Assembly: GCF_004524775.2 (NCBI RefSeq)
Contig: NZ_CP119081.1
Location: 868,001-932,000 of the forward strand
Origin: Helcococcus ovis
GTDB lineage: Bacteria; Bacillota; Clostridia; Tissierellales; Peptoniphilaceae
Reading direction: 5' to 3'
Length of the DNA stretch: 64,000 bases
Made by a program: the position numbers and the translations under genes. The stretch's first letter is position 1. The number at the start of each line of letters is the position of its first letter. Shown piece by piece: positions 53,419 through 63,015 of this stretch. The notes under the pieces were generated by a model, which had not been told where the DNA came from, ran no database searches, and saw nothing but the letters and a program-made list of their open reading frames with translations.

Positions 53419-54936
53419 TCAATAAATAAACTTAAAGTTTTTTGTTTCATCAACTTTAATATCCTTATTATTTTGGAAGTAATTAATCATAATTTCACTC
53501 ATATCAAAATTTATTTCTTTAACTACTTTTGCCCCTTCATAACATGGGTATTCATTAACATTAGATGCTCTATAATTATTTAAAACCACAGTATACATTT
53601 TATCTAAATCTAATTTTTTGCCATCTTTTTTTATTGAAATAACTCTATCTAAAAATGGTCTTCTTAAATCTGCTTCAAACTCTAATCCATAATAAAAATC
53701 ATAAATATAATTTTTAAGTTTTGGCTTAATATAATTTGGATTAACAGTAGGTTTTCCTTGATTGTCTATAACAAAATATGTCGCTGATTTTTCAATTGCT
53801 TCTTTAATAACATGACCGGAAACTTCTAAAACTTTTAGTGTATTTGGATATGGATAGTTAACAAGCACATCTCTAATACTTATATCTTTCTTAAATCCAA
53901 TTGCAGTATCAAATAACGTTGTTGTAGAAAAATCTGCTCCTGAAACTTCAATTTGTATTTGTTGCAATAAATTGATATATGGATGTCCATAAAGTCTTGT
54001 TTCAAATTGATCTTTTATTTCAATATCCTTATCTAATTTTCCTATTATTTCAGCTAAATAAACTTCTAATTTTTTATTTGTTGCATCAAATATTTGACTA
54101 AACTTAGGAGCAATTTCTACATCCAATAAATCCACTTCTACCAAATTATATTCTACACTATTAGTTTCCGTATCAATAACAAGTTTAGTGAAGTTTCTTG
54201 CATTATTTATAGGTTGAGAGCAAATTACATCTCCAATTTTTGTAATAAATGATCTATGTTGATGACCACTTAATACTGCATTTATACTACTATATCTTTG
54301 AAGCATTTCACTTGCCTGATTTTCTCCATTTAATTTTTCAGTAGGAATGAATTCTTCATCTAAACTCTTTTCAAATCCACCGTGATATAGGAAGATTACA
54401 TAATCAGAATTATTAACAATTTCCCTTTCATATTTTCCATACTCTTCTACAGGATTTAAAAATTCAAGACCTTCAATATTTTGAGTGTTTTCCCAATTTG
54501 GAATATAAGCTGTAGTAGCTGCAAAAACTCCAACTCTAAATCCATTTAAATCAAATATTTTATATGGTTTATTTCCAAGTTTAAGGCCTTTTATATTTGA
54601 ATTTAATACAAAATCTTTTACTTGTTCATATGATTTATATAAATAATCTTGTCCATAATTAAATTCATGATTTCCCATTACATAGGCATCATATTTCGCC
54701 ATTTTCAGCAATGTCAAAATCGGATTTATATCCGGTTTGATTTTTGATAAATAATTAGTCATTGCTGAACCTTGAATTAAATCTCCACCCTCAAGTAATA
54801 AACTTGCATCATAATTTTCTCTATCTTTTTCAATATATGATAGGATTTTTAACATTCCTAAATTTTGATATTCTACATAATTAGTCGGAAACACATATCC
54901 GTGCATATCACTTGTATGATAAATAGCTATTTTCAT
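53419..54936 (-). CDS. Metallophosphoesterase/5'-nucleotidase family protein
   Basis: A UshA/YfkN-like enzyme that removes phosphate from nucleotides or related esters. The 505 residues have the calcineurin-like domain with HTSDMHG (7-13), GGDLIQGS, GNHEFNYG and SGHQHRS, and a C-terminal 5'-nucleotidase domain (about 310-490). I chose the ATG at 54936 (MKIAIYHTS), preceded by GAGG; the frame is open six codons further. It has no signal peptide, unlike the secreted forms, so it probably acts in the cytoplasm. The natural substrate is unknown. Confidence 0.9.
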   Translation of the reverse strand: MKIAIYHTSDMHGYVFPTNYVEYQNLGMLKILSYIEKDRENYDASLLLEGGDLIQGSAMTNYLSKIKPDINPILTLLKMAKYDAYVMGNHEFNYGQDYLYKSYEQVKDFVLNSNIKGLKLGNKPYKIFDLNGFRVGVFAATTAYIPNWENTQNIEGLEFLNPVEEYGKYEREIVNNSDYVIFLYHGGFEKSLDEEFIPTEKLNGENQASEMLQRYSSINAVLSGHQHRSFITKIGDVICSQPINNARNFTKLVIDTETNSVEYNLVEVDLLDVEIAPKFSQIFDATNKKLEVYLAEIIGKLDKDIEIKDQFETRLYGHPYINLLQQIQIEVSGADFSTTTLFDTAIGFKKDISIRDVLVNYPYPNTLKVLEVSGHVIKEAIEKSATYFVIDNQGKPTVNPNYIKPKLKNYIYDFYYGLEFEADLRRPFLDRVISIKKDGKKLDLDKMYTVVLNNYRASNVNEYPCYEGAKVVKEINFDMSEIMINYFQNNKDIKVDETKNFKFIY

Positions 54937-55082
54937 TATTCCTCTCTTTCTCATGTATATTATATCAGAAAAGTATATTTAAGGATATTATTTTATTGTC
55001 TAAAAACAAATGCCGTATAACTCTATTCCATAAAATTAAATTTTTTGTATTATATTACGCTAATACACCTTTTTATGTATAC

Positions 55083-55120
55083 AAAAAAGATATTACAAAA
55101 CAAAAATGTTCTGTAATATC
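55083..55120 (-). terminator. Terminator after gpmA
   Basis: A 9-bp stem GATATTACA/TGTAATATC with a 14-base A/T-rich loop is followed by TTTTTTG on the minus strand. Confidence 0.78.
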
Positions 55121-55132
55121 CAATGAATAATA

Positions 55133-55873
55133 TTATTTAGCTTTTCCTTGATTTGCTACAGCATTAATCTTGCTTGCAATTTTTTCTTGATCTCCTATAA
55201 ATTCTTTTGAAATTACATTGAAATCTTCATCAAATTCATAAACTAGTGGTATACCTGTAGGTAAATTTACTCCCATAATTTCTTCATCTGTTAATTTTTC
55301 AAAGTATTTTACCAATGCTCTTAATGAATTACCGTGAGCTGCAATTAAAACTCTCTTGCCATCTAGCATATCTTTTTTTATTGTTGATTCAAAATAAGGA
55401 ATAACCCTAGCAATTGTATCTTTTAAACTTTCTGCTAAAGGCAATTCTTCTGTAACTCCCCTATAAGCTTCTTGTAATTTTGGATTTCTTTCATCTGATG
55501 CATCAAGCGATGGTGGTTGTACGTCAAATGATCTTCTCCAAATCTTAACTTGTTCTTCACCATATTTTTCAGCTGTTTCAGATTTATTTAATCCTTGTAA
55601 TGCCCCATAGTGTCTTTCGTTTAATTTCCATGTTTTAATAACAGGCAACCATTGTCTGTCCATTTCTTCTAAAACATGATTTAGCGTATTAATTGCTCTC
55701 TTTAAGTATGATGTATAGCATACATCAAAGTCATATCCTTCAGCTTTAAGTGTTTTTCCACCTTCAATAGCTTCTTCGTGACCTTTATCACTTAATTCTA
55801 CATCTGTCCAACCAGTGAATAAGTTTAACTTATTCCATTCACTTTCACCGTGTCTAACTAATACTAATTTCAT
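55133..55873 (-). CDS. gpmA: 2,3-bisphosphoglycerate-dependent phosphoglycerate mutase
   Basis: GpmA interconverts 3- and 2-phosphoglycerate in glycolysis. The 246 residues begin [14 protein letters not shown] with the phosphorylated His8, and contain [13 protein letters not shown] near 88 and the second catalytic His in [10 protein letters not shown] near 181. I chose the ATG at 55873; a longer ATG three codons upstream sits on the AGGAAGG ribosome-binding site. It is a one-gene unit with a very strong promoter, as expected for a glycolytic enzyme. Confidence 0.96.
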   Translation of the reverse strand: MKLVLVRHGESEWNKLNLFTGWTDVELSDKGHEEAIEGGKTLKAEGYDFDVCYTSYLKRAINTLNHVLEEMDRQWLPVIKTWKLNERHYGALQGLNKSETAEKYGEEQVKIWRRSFDVQPPSLDASDERNPKLQEAYRGVTEELPLAESLKDTIARVIPYFESTIKKDMLDGKRVLIAAHGNSLRALVKYFEKLTDEEIMGVNLPTGIPLVYEFDEDFNVISKEFIGDQEKIASKINAVANQGKAK

Positions 55874-55927
55874 AATATTCATCCTTCCTTATTCTTTATG
55901 TACATTATAATTAACATACCTAAAAAT

Positions 55928-55956
55928 ATTATCTCTAAAAATTAAAATAATGTCAA
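55928..55956 (-). promoter_or_regulatory. Promoter of gpmA
   Basis: A consensus TTGACA (55951-55956), 17 bases, GATAAT (55928-55933) on the minus strand, the best -35 in the window. Confidence 0.82.
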
Positions 55957-56024
55957 TTAATTTAAGTACTTAAATTTGCAAAATAAGTTAAATATTTATT
56001 ATGTAAAAATATAATTCTTTAATA

Positions 56025-56789
56025 CTAGTCTATCGTTTTATCAATAGCAGTATTTATAGTTATTTTTCTATCTATATATTCAATTCCTTCAGAATTTTTT
56101 CTTGAAATATAATATATTCTTATAAATTCAGGCTTATTATTAGATTTATTGAAAATTATATATGAGTATTTATCTGAAATACTTTCTCTACTCTCAATTA
56201 CGCTTAATATTGATTTATCTATATTTTCTATATATTTATTTTCCAAATATTTATCAAAAACAGATAAGTTTCTATTTATCAAATTTAATGAATAAGATTC
56301 AATATTTCCATTTTTATCCATTACATAATAATCATCAGTAGGAATATTTTTATAGTAATATCTGGCTATAGAATCACTAATTTTAAATTTATTCAATTGT
56401 TCTTCATTTAATATATCTTTTGCATTTAACTTTTTATCTCTAATCCATTTTCCACTTTTATCTACAAAATAATTATCAACCCACTCACTTTTTGCCATCT
56501 TACCATCTATTTTCAAGTAATACCATGAGCTATATTTCTTATCATATATCCATTCACTTTTTGCCATCTTACCATCTGATTTCAGATAATACCATGAGTT
56601 GTATTTCTTATCATATATCCACTCACTTTTTGCTTTCTTATCATCTGATTTCAGATAATACCATGAGCTATACTCTTTATCGTATAACCACTCATTTCTA
56701 GCAGCGTCTACATTTTTATGTACTAAAATAAATATAGCAATAAATGGTACTAAAAAAACAAATAAACTCTTTTTTAAAATTGTATTCAT
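56025..56789 (-). CDS. Secreted protein with tryptophan/tyrosine-rich repeats
   Basis: The 254 residues start with a signal peptide (hydrophobic 8-23, likely cleavage after VDA at 29). Three 23-residue repeats follow (33-55, 56-78, 79-101) of the form EWIYDKKYNSWYYLKSDGK, then a shorter fourth (EWVDNYFVDKSGKW). This pattern resembles the choline/glucan-binding repeats that hold proteins to wall polymers. The C-terminal 130 residues match nothing I know. It may be a wall-bound or secreted surface protein; the ligand is unknown. AAGGAGG precedes the ATG and it stands alone. Confidence 0.72.
   Translation of the reverse strand: MNTILKKSLFVFLVPFIAIFILVHKNVDAARNEWLYDKEYSSWYYLKSDDKKAKSEWIYDKKYNSWYYLKSDGKMAKSEWIYDKKYSSWYYLKIDGKMAKSEWVDNYFVDKSGKWIRDKKLNAKDILNEEQLNKFKISDSIARYYYKNIPTDDYYVMDKNGNIESYSLNLINRNLSVFDKYLENKYIENIDKSILSVIESRESISDKYSYIIFNKSNNKPEFIRIYYISRKNSEGIEYIDRKITINTAIDKTID
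56487..56693 (-). repeat. Three 69-bp in-frame repeats coding for wall-binding-like units
   Basis: The three units are nearly the same at DNA level as well as in protein, suggesting recent duplication or ongoing slippage. Unit number may vary between strains. Confidence 0.8.
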
Positions 56790-56875
56790 ATCTCCTCCTT
56801 AACATATTAAAATATTATTTAATTAATGTATCATCAACTTCATTTTCAGTATCCATATTGATATTAATTATAAAA

Positions 56876-56918
56876 TTTAAGAGAAACACAAATTTTTAAT
56901 ATCTATGTTTCTCTTAAA
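56876..56918 (-). terminator. Terminator after the ABC importer operon
   Basis: A 13-bp stem TTTAAGAGAAACA/TGTTTCTCTTAAA closes a 17-base loop, some 50 bases beyond the binding-protein stop; its stem ends in T-rich sequence. Confidence 0.7.
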
Positions 56919-56967
56919 ATATAATCAAATATATCAAATATATTAAGTAACTAAAATCGTGATACTA

Positions 56968-58239
56968 CTAATTCCAAATACCTTCCAATGTTGTTTTGAA
57001 ATTTTTTAATGTTGCATCAACATCTGCCTTTGCAGGATCTGCTAATAATTGTTCTAAAACTGTTCCTGATTCTCTATAAGCATTATTTGCACCACTTAAT
57101 AATGGATTTGAATATAAGTTCTTTGTTGCTTCTCCTAAAATTGGAGCGATTAATGAACCTGAATTTTTGTATTTTTCATCATTTACTGCTGATTCTCTTA
57201 CTGGAATATATCCTGTTTTTGTTGCCCATTTAATTTGATTTTCTTTGTTTGTTAAAAATGCTAAGTAATCAAATGCTGCTTTCTTTTCTGCATCTGAACC
57301 TTTCTTAAAAATAAATACATCTGTACCTTGTTGAATTGTTGCAGGGAATGGTGATTTAGCTACTTTTGGTGTAAATTTACCCTTTGCACCTTTTAAAACA
57401 TATGATTCACCTGCGTTTGAACCGATGTACATACCTGTTTTTTGGTTACCAAATGGTCCGGACATGTATTTATCTGTACCTGCAATTCTGAAATATCCTT
57501 CTTTTACACCTTCTAAGTAATAATTTACAGCTTTCTTTGAAGCATCTGATGTAGGATCGAATTTGTTATCATATTTAACCCCTTGAGCATTTAAAAATGT
57601 TGTATAGTAATTACTTAATGAATCAAATCCTAACCCAGGAATTTTTTTTGCTTCATAAATTTTCTTCGATACTTCTTTTAATTCGTCTAAGTTTGATGGA
57701 ACTTTTAGATTTAATTCTTTAAATAAATCTTCATTGTACCATAAAACTTCTGTTGACTTGTTAAATGGCATTGAATAAACTTTACCATCAATAACTGAAC
57801 CATTTCTAAACCCTTCAAGAATATCATTATAATCAGCTAGATTTTTTGTATAACCTGTCAAATCTTCAACTAAATTATCTTGAATAGGATTAAACATCCA
57901 ATCTGGATATGCTTGAGTCATTGTTGGTAGATTATCAGGAGATGAAGAAGTATTTGTAATTTTTTCTTGCAATTCCTTATAACCTAATTGATTTTGTAAA
58001 TCAATTTTAATATTAGGATTCTTATCCATATATGCTTTAGTAATTTCTTTTAATGCTTCTTCTTGTTTACCATTCATAGCATGCCAAAAAACTACTTTAG
58101 CTGGTTCTAATTTTGTAGTACCTTCTTTTGTTGTTTCAACTTTTTTAGTTTTTTTATCATCAGTTTTTTTAGTTTGTCCACAAGCTGTTAAAACTAACGC
58201 AAAAGCTAAAAATAAAGCCAACAAATTTTTAAGTTTCAT
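56968..58239 (-). CDS. ABC importer substrate-binding lipoprotein (UgpB/MalE-like)
   Basis: The 423-residue protein has a lipoprotein signal ending LVLTAC, with Cys20 as the lipid anchor, so it sits on the outer face of the membrane. The mature part begins with a Lys/Thr-rich linker and then VVFWHAMNGKQEEALKEI near 48-65, typical of family 1 solute-binding proteins close to UgpB. It is the last gene of the importer operon. The ligand may be an oligosaccharide or glycerophosphate-type compound; the sequence alone does not decide. Confidence 0.9.
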   Translation of the reverse strand: MKLKNLLALFLAFALVLTACGQTKKTDDKKTKKVETTKEGTTKLEPAKVVFWHAMNGKQEEALKEITKAYMDKNPNIKIDLQNQLGYKELQEKITNTSSSPDNLPTMTQAYPDWMFNPIQDNLVEDLTGYTKNLADYNDILEGFRNGSVIDGKVYSMPFNKSTEVLWYNEDLFKELNLKVPSNLDELKEVSKKIYEAKKIPGLGFDSLSNYYTTFLNAQGVKYDNKFDPTSDASKKAVNYYLEGVKEGYFRIAGTDKYMSGPFGNQKTGMYIGSNAGESYVLKGAKGKFTPKVAKSPFPATIQQGTDVFIFKKGSDAEKKAAFDYLAFLTNKENQIKWATKTGYIPVRESAVNDEKYKNSGSLIAPILGEATKNLYSNPLLSGANNAYRESGTVLEQLLADPAKADVDATLKNFKTTLEGIWN

Positions 58240-58252
58240 ATAATCCCTCCAA

Positions 58253-59533
58253 TTATATTATTTCGTTTTTTTCGGGTAAAATTGTTTCCCCATTTTTATT
58301 ATACAACATTTCAGGTCTAAATGAATGAATTGGGACCAAAATTTTTGGTTTTATTCCATCAATAATTTTCAACAAGTCTTTAGGATGAGCATGTCCACTA
58401 CATTTTAGCTCTTTTAAAATTATTTCATTATTTTTAAAATTTAAAATAAATGGTAAATATGCAGGATCAAATTCTCCCAATGGGCTTGCATCACAATGAA
58501 TGTATATGCCATTTTTTATCAACTTTGATATATTATTTTCTGAACTAGACTTAAATTGCCATAAGTATTTTCCAGTATCTTTTAATAAATCATTATACGA
58601 AATTTCTAATTCGTCATCTAAACCATATCTTTTATTATCTAAACTATAGTAATTTACTTTTTTTCCAGTTGTACTATATAAAACATATGCTTCAAAAGCA
58701 TTTAAAACTACTTTTCTATTAGATATTTCTATAATTTTTAATAATCTTTCAATATTTGTAATATAATAATTAAATGTTATTTGTTTATCTAGATTATCAT
58801 TTAAAATTGATTTAAAATCCGAAAGCAATGCTTCTTCTGTGATATATTCCCCTACTAATTCATCATCAAATTCCTTAAATGAAACTGAAACCCCTTCAGA
58901 AATTAACATATCACAATTTTTTGATTCATCAATGAAATTTAATGTTTCCCTTTTTAAATATCCATGTAATCTTAAGTCTCCAGTATAAGAAATTTTCATA
59001 TCGGGAGTAGTTATTATAAATCCGCATGCTCCATAAGCATCATGATCAACTCTTACAAATTTAACATTTATTTCACCTACATTAACTGATTTACCATAAT
59101 CTACACCATTTAATTTTCTTGTATTAGATTTAAGATTATAATTATTAAAAATAAAATCATTGTCAACATTACATGCATTTAAAAGATTTTTAGTATCATT
59201 GGTAACATAAATCGGAATAATCTCATCAATATAATTAATCATTTTTGTATGATCTAAATGAACATGCGAAACGCAAAATGCAGTATTTTCATACAATTTT
59301 TTATCTTCTAAGGTAATCTTCCTATCAAAAATTCCTTTAATATCCGGAACTAATTCATACTGTAATATTTTATCTAAAGTGTTAATTTGTTCAGTAATTG
59401 TCGGGTCAAAAATAGAACCGCAATCAAATAAAACCCTAGCACCTTTGTAACTTACTTCTATATAAGTCCCACCAATTGTACGCATGCCAGCATAAAATTT
59501 TACTTTAGTTTGTCTTTTATCCTTTAATTCCAC
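58253..59533 (-). CDS. RNase J-like metallo-beta-lactamase-fold hydrolase
   Basis: The 426 residues have the MBL zinc motif SHVHLDH (His90, His92, Asp94, His95), a further His164, Asp186 in TGDLRLHG, and late GHAHPKD and PIHSFRP histidines like those of the beta-CASP/RNase J group. Such enzymes cut phosphodiesters. It overlaps the permease gene by 17 bases and precedes the binding-protein gene by 13, so it is made with an ABC importer. This suggests it works on the imported compound or something derived from it. It is not an antibiotic-degrading beta-lactamase. Confidence 0.78.
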   Translation of the reverse strand: MELKDKRQTKVKFYAGMRTIGGTYIEVSYKGARVLFDCGSIFDPTITEQINTLDKILQYELVPDIKGIFDRKITLEDKKLYENTAFCVSHVHLDHTKMINYIDEIIPIYVTNDTKNLLNACNVDNDFIFNNYNLKSNTRKLNGVDYGKSVNVGEINVKFVRVDHDAYGACGFIITTPDMKISYTGDLRLHGYLKRETLNFIDESKNCDMLISEGVSVSFKEFDDELVGEYITEEALLSDFKSILNDNLDKQITFNYYITNIERLLKIIEISNRKVVLNAFEAYVLYSTTGKKVNYYSLDNKRYGLDDELEISYNDLLKDTGKYLWQFKSSSENNISKLIKNGIYIHCDASPLGEFDPAYLPFILNFKNNEIILKELKCSGHAHPKDLLKIIDGIKPKILVPIHSFRPEMLYNKNGETILPEKNEII

Positions 59534-60335
59534 TTCTTGATACCCCTCTCATAATTTGTTTTCTAAATACAAAGTATAAGATTAAAATAGGAAGAATAGC
59601 AAATGTTGATGCAGCCATTTGCAGTTGTACAGCTGTACCACTTTCAGAAGTAAATGCAGATAAACCATTACTTATTAATCTCATGTTTTTATTATTTGTT
59701 ACAAGTATTGGCCATAAGAATGAATTCCATCCTGTTATAAAGCTCAATATTCCCATTGTAAATAATGCCGGTTTTGACATTGGAATTAAAACTTTCCAAA
59801 TGAACTCCAAATCTGAACAACCATCAACTTTTGCAGCATTATAATATGACATCGGTATGCTTTCTAAAAATCCTCTTAAATAAAAAATATAAAAAACACT
59901 TGCTAAGTGAGGAATTATCAATGCCCAATACGTATCTAACAATTTATATTTCGCAATTGTTTGATAATTTGTAAATACTGTAATTTCGTATGGAACCATT
60001 AATAATGCAGCCATAAAAAGTGACAACCACTTTTTCCCCTTAAATTGTAATTTTACAAACGCAAATGCTGCAAGTACCGTAGTTATCAATGTACCTAATG
60101 TAGTTGATAATGATGTAAATATAGTATTTAAAAAATATCTAAAAAATGGTGCCTTACTAAATGCTTCTGCATAATTACTAAAATTTAACTTAGAAGGTAT
60201 CAATTTAGGTGGTATACTTGTAGCTTCTTGATATGTCATAAGCGATGATAGTAACATATATATAAATGGGAATAATGTTATGATTGCTAAAATCACTATT
60301 GCAAATCTTGATATAAAGTCAAATATTTTTTTCAT
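59517..60335 (-). CDS. ABC importer permease (MalG/UgpE-like)
   Basis: The 272 residues have six membrane segments and the EAA loop YYNAAKVDGCSDLEFIWKV near 165-183, which docks with the ATPase. It ends inside the start of the MBL gene and begins nine bases after the partner permease. Type I carbohydrate-importer fold. Confidence 0.93.
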   Translation of the reverse strand: MKKIFDFISRFAIVILAIITLFPFIYMLLSSLMTYQEATSIPPKLIPSKLNFSNYAEAFSKAPFFRYFLNTIFTSLSTTLGTLITTVLAAFAFVKLQFKGKKWLSLFMAALLMVPYEITVFTNYQTIAKYKLLDTYWALIIPHLASVFYIFYLRGFLESIPMSYYNAAKVDGCSDLEFIWKVLIPMSKPALFTMGILSFITGWNSFLWPILVTNNKNMRLISNGLSAFTSESGTAVQLQMAASTFAILPILILYFVFRKQIMRGVSRSGIKG

Positions 60336-60344
60336 ATTCGCCTC

Positions 60345-61241
60345 CTACTTAGAAATTTTCTTTAATATTTTATTTTGAACAACTGTAAAAATTAAAATAA
60401 TAAAGAATAATATAACAGCTGCTGCCATACCCTGACCGTATCTATTTTCAGTATAAAACTTAGTATAGATATAAAACACCCCGGTTGTTGCACTTTCAGC
60501 TATTCCCGGAAGCCCATTAAATATAGCAAAAACTTGTCCATAAATCTTAAATGCACCAATAAAATTAACTAATAATAAAAAAGTTATTATTGGAACTAGT
60601 TGTGGTAAAGTAATTCTTCTAAATTGTTCAAATTTTGTTGCACCAAACATGTCTGCAACTTTGTAATAACTTTCATCTATATTTCTCAATCCTGTTAATA
60701 ATATTATAATATTAAATGCCAAACCCATCCAAATACCAAATATCATAACTGTGGTCATACTCATTGATGGATTATCTAAAAAATTGATTGGCCCCATTCC
60801 AATATAACTTAACAAATGATTTATAAATCCATAATCCCCATTAAACATATATCTAAATACAACACCTATTGCAATGATACTTGTTAAATATGGAATAAAG
60901 AAAATTGATTCAAAAACTTTTTTGAATTTAATTCTTTCGTTAATTGCTACAGCAATAAATAAAGAAATTATTAAAGCTATCGGCACAACAATAAATGCAT
61001 ACATAAATGTATTTGTTAATGCTCTGTGAAACTTTGGATCTCTTAATACTATTTGAAAATTTTTAATTCCATTAAATTTAGGATTATTTAAGGTACCTCT
61101 TTGAAACGAGATAATAAATGTATTTATTAAAGGCATAACATTAAATATTCCGATGAAAACTAAAGCTGGAAGTAAAAATAACCATGCTTTTGGTGAGTTT
61201 TCCGCTCTATACTTAAAAAACTTTTTCTTAAAATTGTCCAT
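60345..61241 (-). CDS. ABC importer permease (MalF/UgpA-like)
   Basis: The 298 residues have six membrane segments after a charged N-terminus, with the EAA loop YYKVADMFGATKFEQFRRI near 190-208. The ATG shares one base with the ATPase stop (TAATG), a classic coupled junction. Confidence 0.93.
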   Translation of the reverse strand: MDNFKKKFFKYRAENSPKAWLFLLPALVFIGIFNVMPLINTFIISFQRGTLNNPKFNGIKNFQIVLRDPKFHRALTNTFMYAFIVVPIALIISLFIAVAINERIKFKKVFESIFFIPYLTSIIAIGVVFRYMFNGDYGFINHLLSYIGMGPINFLDNPSMSMTTVMIFGIWMGLAFNIIILLTGLRNIDESYYKVADMFGATKFEQFRRITLPQLVPIITFLLLVNFIGAFKIYGQVFAIFNGLPGIAESATTGVFYIYTKFYTENRYGQGMAAAVILFFIILIFTVVQNKILKKISK

Positions 61242-62314
61242 TAGTATACTCTCTTTCCATCTTCAGTAAAAATGTAAATTTCTTTTGTATCTAATCCTAA
61301 CCCGATGTTATCACCTTGCTCTACACGGTTTGCAACATCTGTTATAGTTTTAGAAAATACATCATTTAACATAAAGTTTACAATACAATCTTTACCGATT
61401 AATTCAATAGACTTTACATTAACATTTAATAATGGATTTTCTGAAATACTGAAATATTCCGGTCTGATACCGACAATATATTTTTGTTCATCAATTAACT
61501 CTTCTTTTAATTTAGAATTATCTAATTCATTTAACGCTATACTAAAATCTCTTGAAACTAGAGAATTACCTTGCTTAATAAATTCATAAATATTTATAAC
61601 TGGGTTACCCATAAATTTAGCAACAAAAAGATTTACCGGATCAAGATATAAATTATATGGTTTATCATATTGTTGTACAACACCTTTATCCATAATTACA
61701 ATTTTATCACTTATTGATAATGCCTCTTCTTGATCATGTGTAACAAATATTGTCGTTATACCCAGTTCTTTAACTAAAAGACGAATTTCTTCTCTAATCT
61801 TAAGTCTTAGACGTGCATCTAGATTTGAAAGAGGCTCATCCAATAAAAGAACCTTAGGATTTTGTACTAGTGCTCTTGTTATTGCAACCCTTTGTTGTTG
61901 TCCTCCAGACATTTGCCCCGGTTTCTTTTCTTCCAATTCTTCAATACTTGTTATCTTCATATATTTTCTGGCAATCTTTATTGCTTCAGATTTTGCAATT
62001 TTATTTTTTCCAACTGTTAGTGGAAACATAATATTTTCTAAAACTGTCATATGTGGATACAATGCATAATTTTGGAATACCAAACCGATTCCTCTATCTT
62101 TGGGATGTAAATCTACAACTGACTTACCATCAAATTTAATATCACCATTTGTAGGATCTAAAAGCCCGGCAATTAAATTTAAAATTGTAGTCTTTCCACA
62201 TCCACTTGGACCTAATAAACACACTAAATCCCCTTCTTCAATTTGAAGATTAATACTTTTTAATGCTTCAAATTTATTATCAAAAACTTTTTGCAAATTT
62301 TTGATTTCAATCAT
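61241..62314 (-). CDS. ABC importer ATPase (MsmK/UgpC-like)
   Basis: The 357 residues include Walker A GPSGCGKT at 35-42, signature MSGGQQQR near 133, Walker B LLLDEP near 155 and a C-terminal TOBE-type regulatory domain (about 240-355), as in MalK, UgpC and MsmK. I chose the ATG at 62314 (MIEIKNLQKV), with GAGGTG upstream; the frame is open eight more codons. It is the first gene of the importer operon. MsmK-type ATPases can serve several importers. Confidence 0.93.
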   Translation of the reverse strand: MIEIKNLQKVFDNKFEALKSINLQIEEGDLVCLLGPSGCGKTTILNLIAGLLDPTNGDIKFDGKSVVDLHPKDRGIGLVFQNYALYPHMTVLENIMFPLTVGKNKIAKSEAIKIARKYMKITSIEELEEKKPGQMSGGQQQRVAITRALVQNPKVLLLDEPLSNLDARLRLKIREEIRLLVKELGITTIFVTHDQEEALSISDKIVIMDKGVVQQYDKPYNLYLDPVNLFVAKFMGNPVINIYEFIKQGNSLVSRDFSIALNELDNSKLKEELIDEQKYIVGIRPEYFSISENPLLNVNVKSIELIGKDCIVNFMLNDVFSKTITDVANRVEQGDNIGLGLDTKEIYIFTEDGKRVY

Positions 62315-62376
62315 AATACACCTCACTATTATTATCATTATATTGATATATTTATTAACTAAATATCTCTACAATA

Positions 62377-62404
62377 AGTATATAACAAATATGAATTTTT
62401 ACAA
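62377..62404 (-). promoter_or_regulatory. Promoter of the ABC importer operon
   Basis: Minus-strand TTGTAA (62399-62404), 16 bases, TATACT (62377-62382), about 65 bases before the ATPase start. Confidence 0.5.
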
Positions 62405-62464
62405 AATATTCTAGCGATAATTTATTTTTTGTCAAACAAGAAGTGTATTTAAACAAAAATAAAA

Positions 62465-62492
62465 AACTGTTGAAATCTTATTTCCAACAGTT
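62465..62492 (-). terminator. Terminator after the PASTA gene
   Basis: AACTGTTG(G)AAAT pairs with ATTTCAACAGTT (one bulged base), followed by TTTTATTTTTG on the minus strand, close after the PASTA gene stop. Confidence 0.8.
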
Positions 62493-62498
62493 CTACTC

Positions 62499-62960
62499 TT
62501 ATTTTTTATTTTTCAAAAATTTATCTAAAATATTACCCTTTTTTTTATTTACTTTAGCTAAATTTTTACTCTCCTCCAGTCCAAAATTATCTAAATAATA
62601 AACTTTAATCAATGAACCCTTTACTAATTTTTTAGAATTAGGTACAACTCTTGTAACTTCTTCAACTCTTTCATTTGCGTATCTGGCATTGGGTTTATCC
62701 AAGATTAAATGAACATCAAAACCTAATTCAGATAAAACTTTTTTAGCATCAGATACCAATAAATCTCTAACATCCGGAACTCTAACATATTTATCTTTTG
62801 AATTTTTAATGCCTAAGAAAATACCGGCAACTGCAGAACTTGCAACTTTTAAGGTTTCCATTGCAATTTCAGGATTTTCTTTAATTTTTTTTCTAACAAC
62901 CTTAACCCCATTCGTTCCTATTTTTATAATTTTTTTTGCTATATTTTTTCTAATTGGCAT
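62499..62960 (-). CDS. Small soluble protein with one PASTA domain
   Basis: The 153 residues begin with a basic part (about 1-30), then a weakly hydrophobic stretch (about 35-50). One PASTA domain follows at about 57-126, with VPDVRDLLVSDAKKVLSE and the closing KGSLIKVYYLD. A Lys-rich tail ends the protein. PASTA domains usually occur outside the cell on Ser/Thr kinases or PBPs and bind wall fragments. Here there is no kinase or transpeptidase and no clear signal peptide, so place and role are unknown. AAAGGAG precedes the ATG. It follows the phosphotransferase gene. Confidence 0.8.
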   Translation of the reverse strand: MPIRKNIAKKIIKIGTNGVKVVRKKIKENPEIAMETLKVASSAVAGIFLGIKNSKDKYVRVPDVRDLLVSDAKKVLSELGFDVHLILDKPNARYANERVEEVTRVVPNSKKLVKGSLIKVYYLDNFGLEESKNLAKVNKKKGNILDKFLKNKK

Positions 62961-63015
62961 ATTGTTCTCCTTTAATATTTTGAACTTGTAGAATGTATAC
63001 CCTAAAACTTAAATA

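Noticed and set aside
56492-56701. Plus-strand reading frame over the secreted protein repeats
   Set aside because: It is a shadow of the 69-bp repeats of the minus-strand gene and has no start signals.
58253-59533. Beta-lactamase giving antibiotic resistance
   Set aside because: The motif set with late histidines is that of RNase J-like MBL enzymes, there is no signal peptide, and the gene is part of an importer operon.
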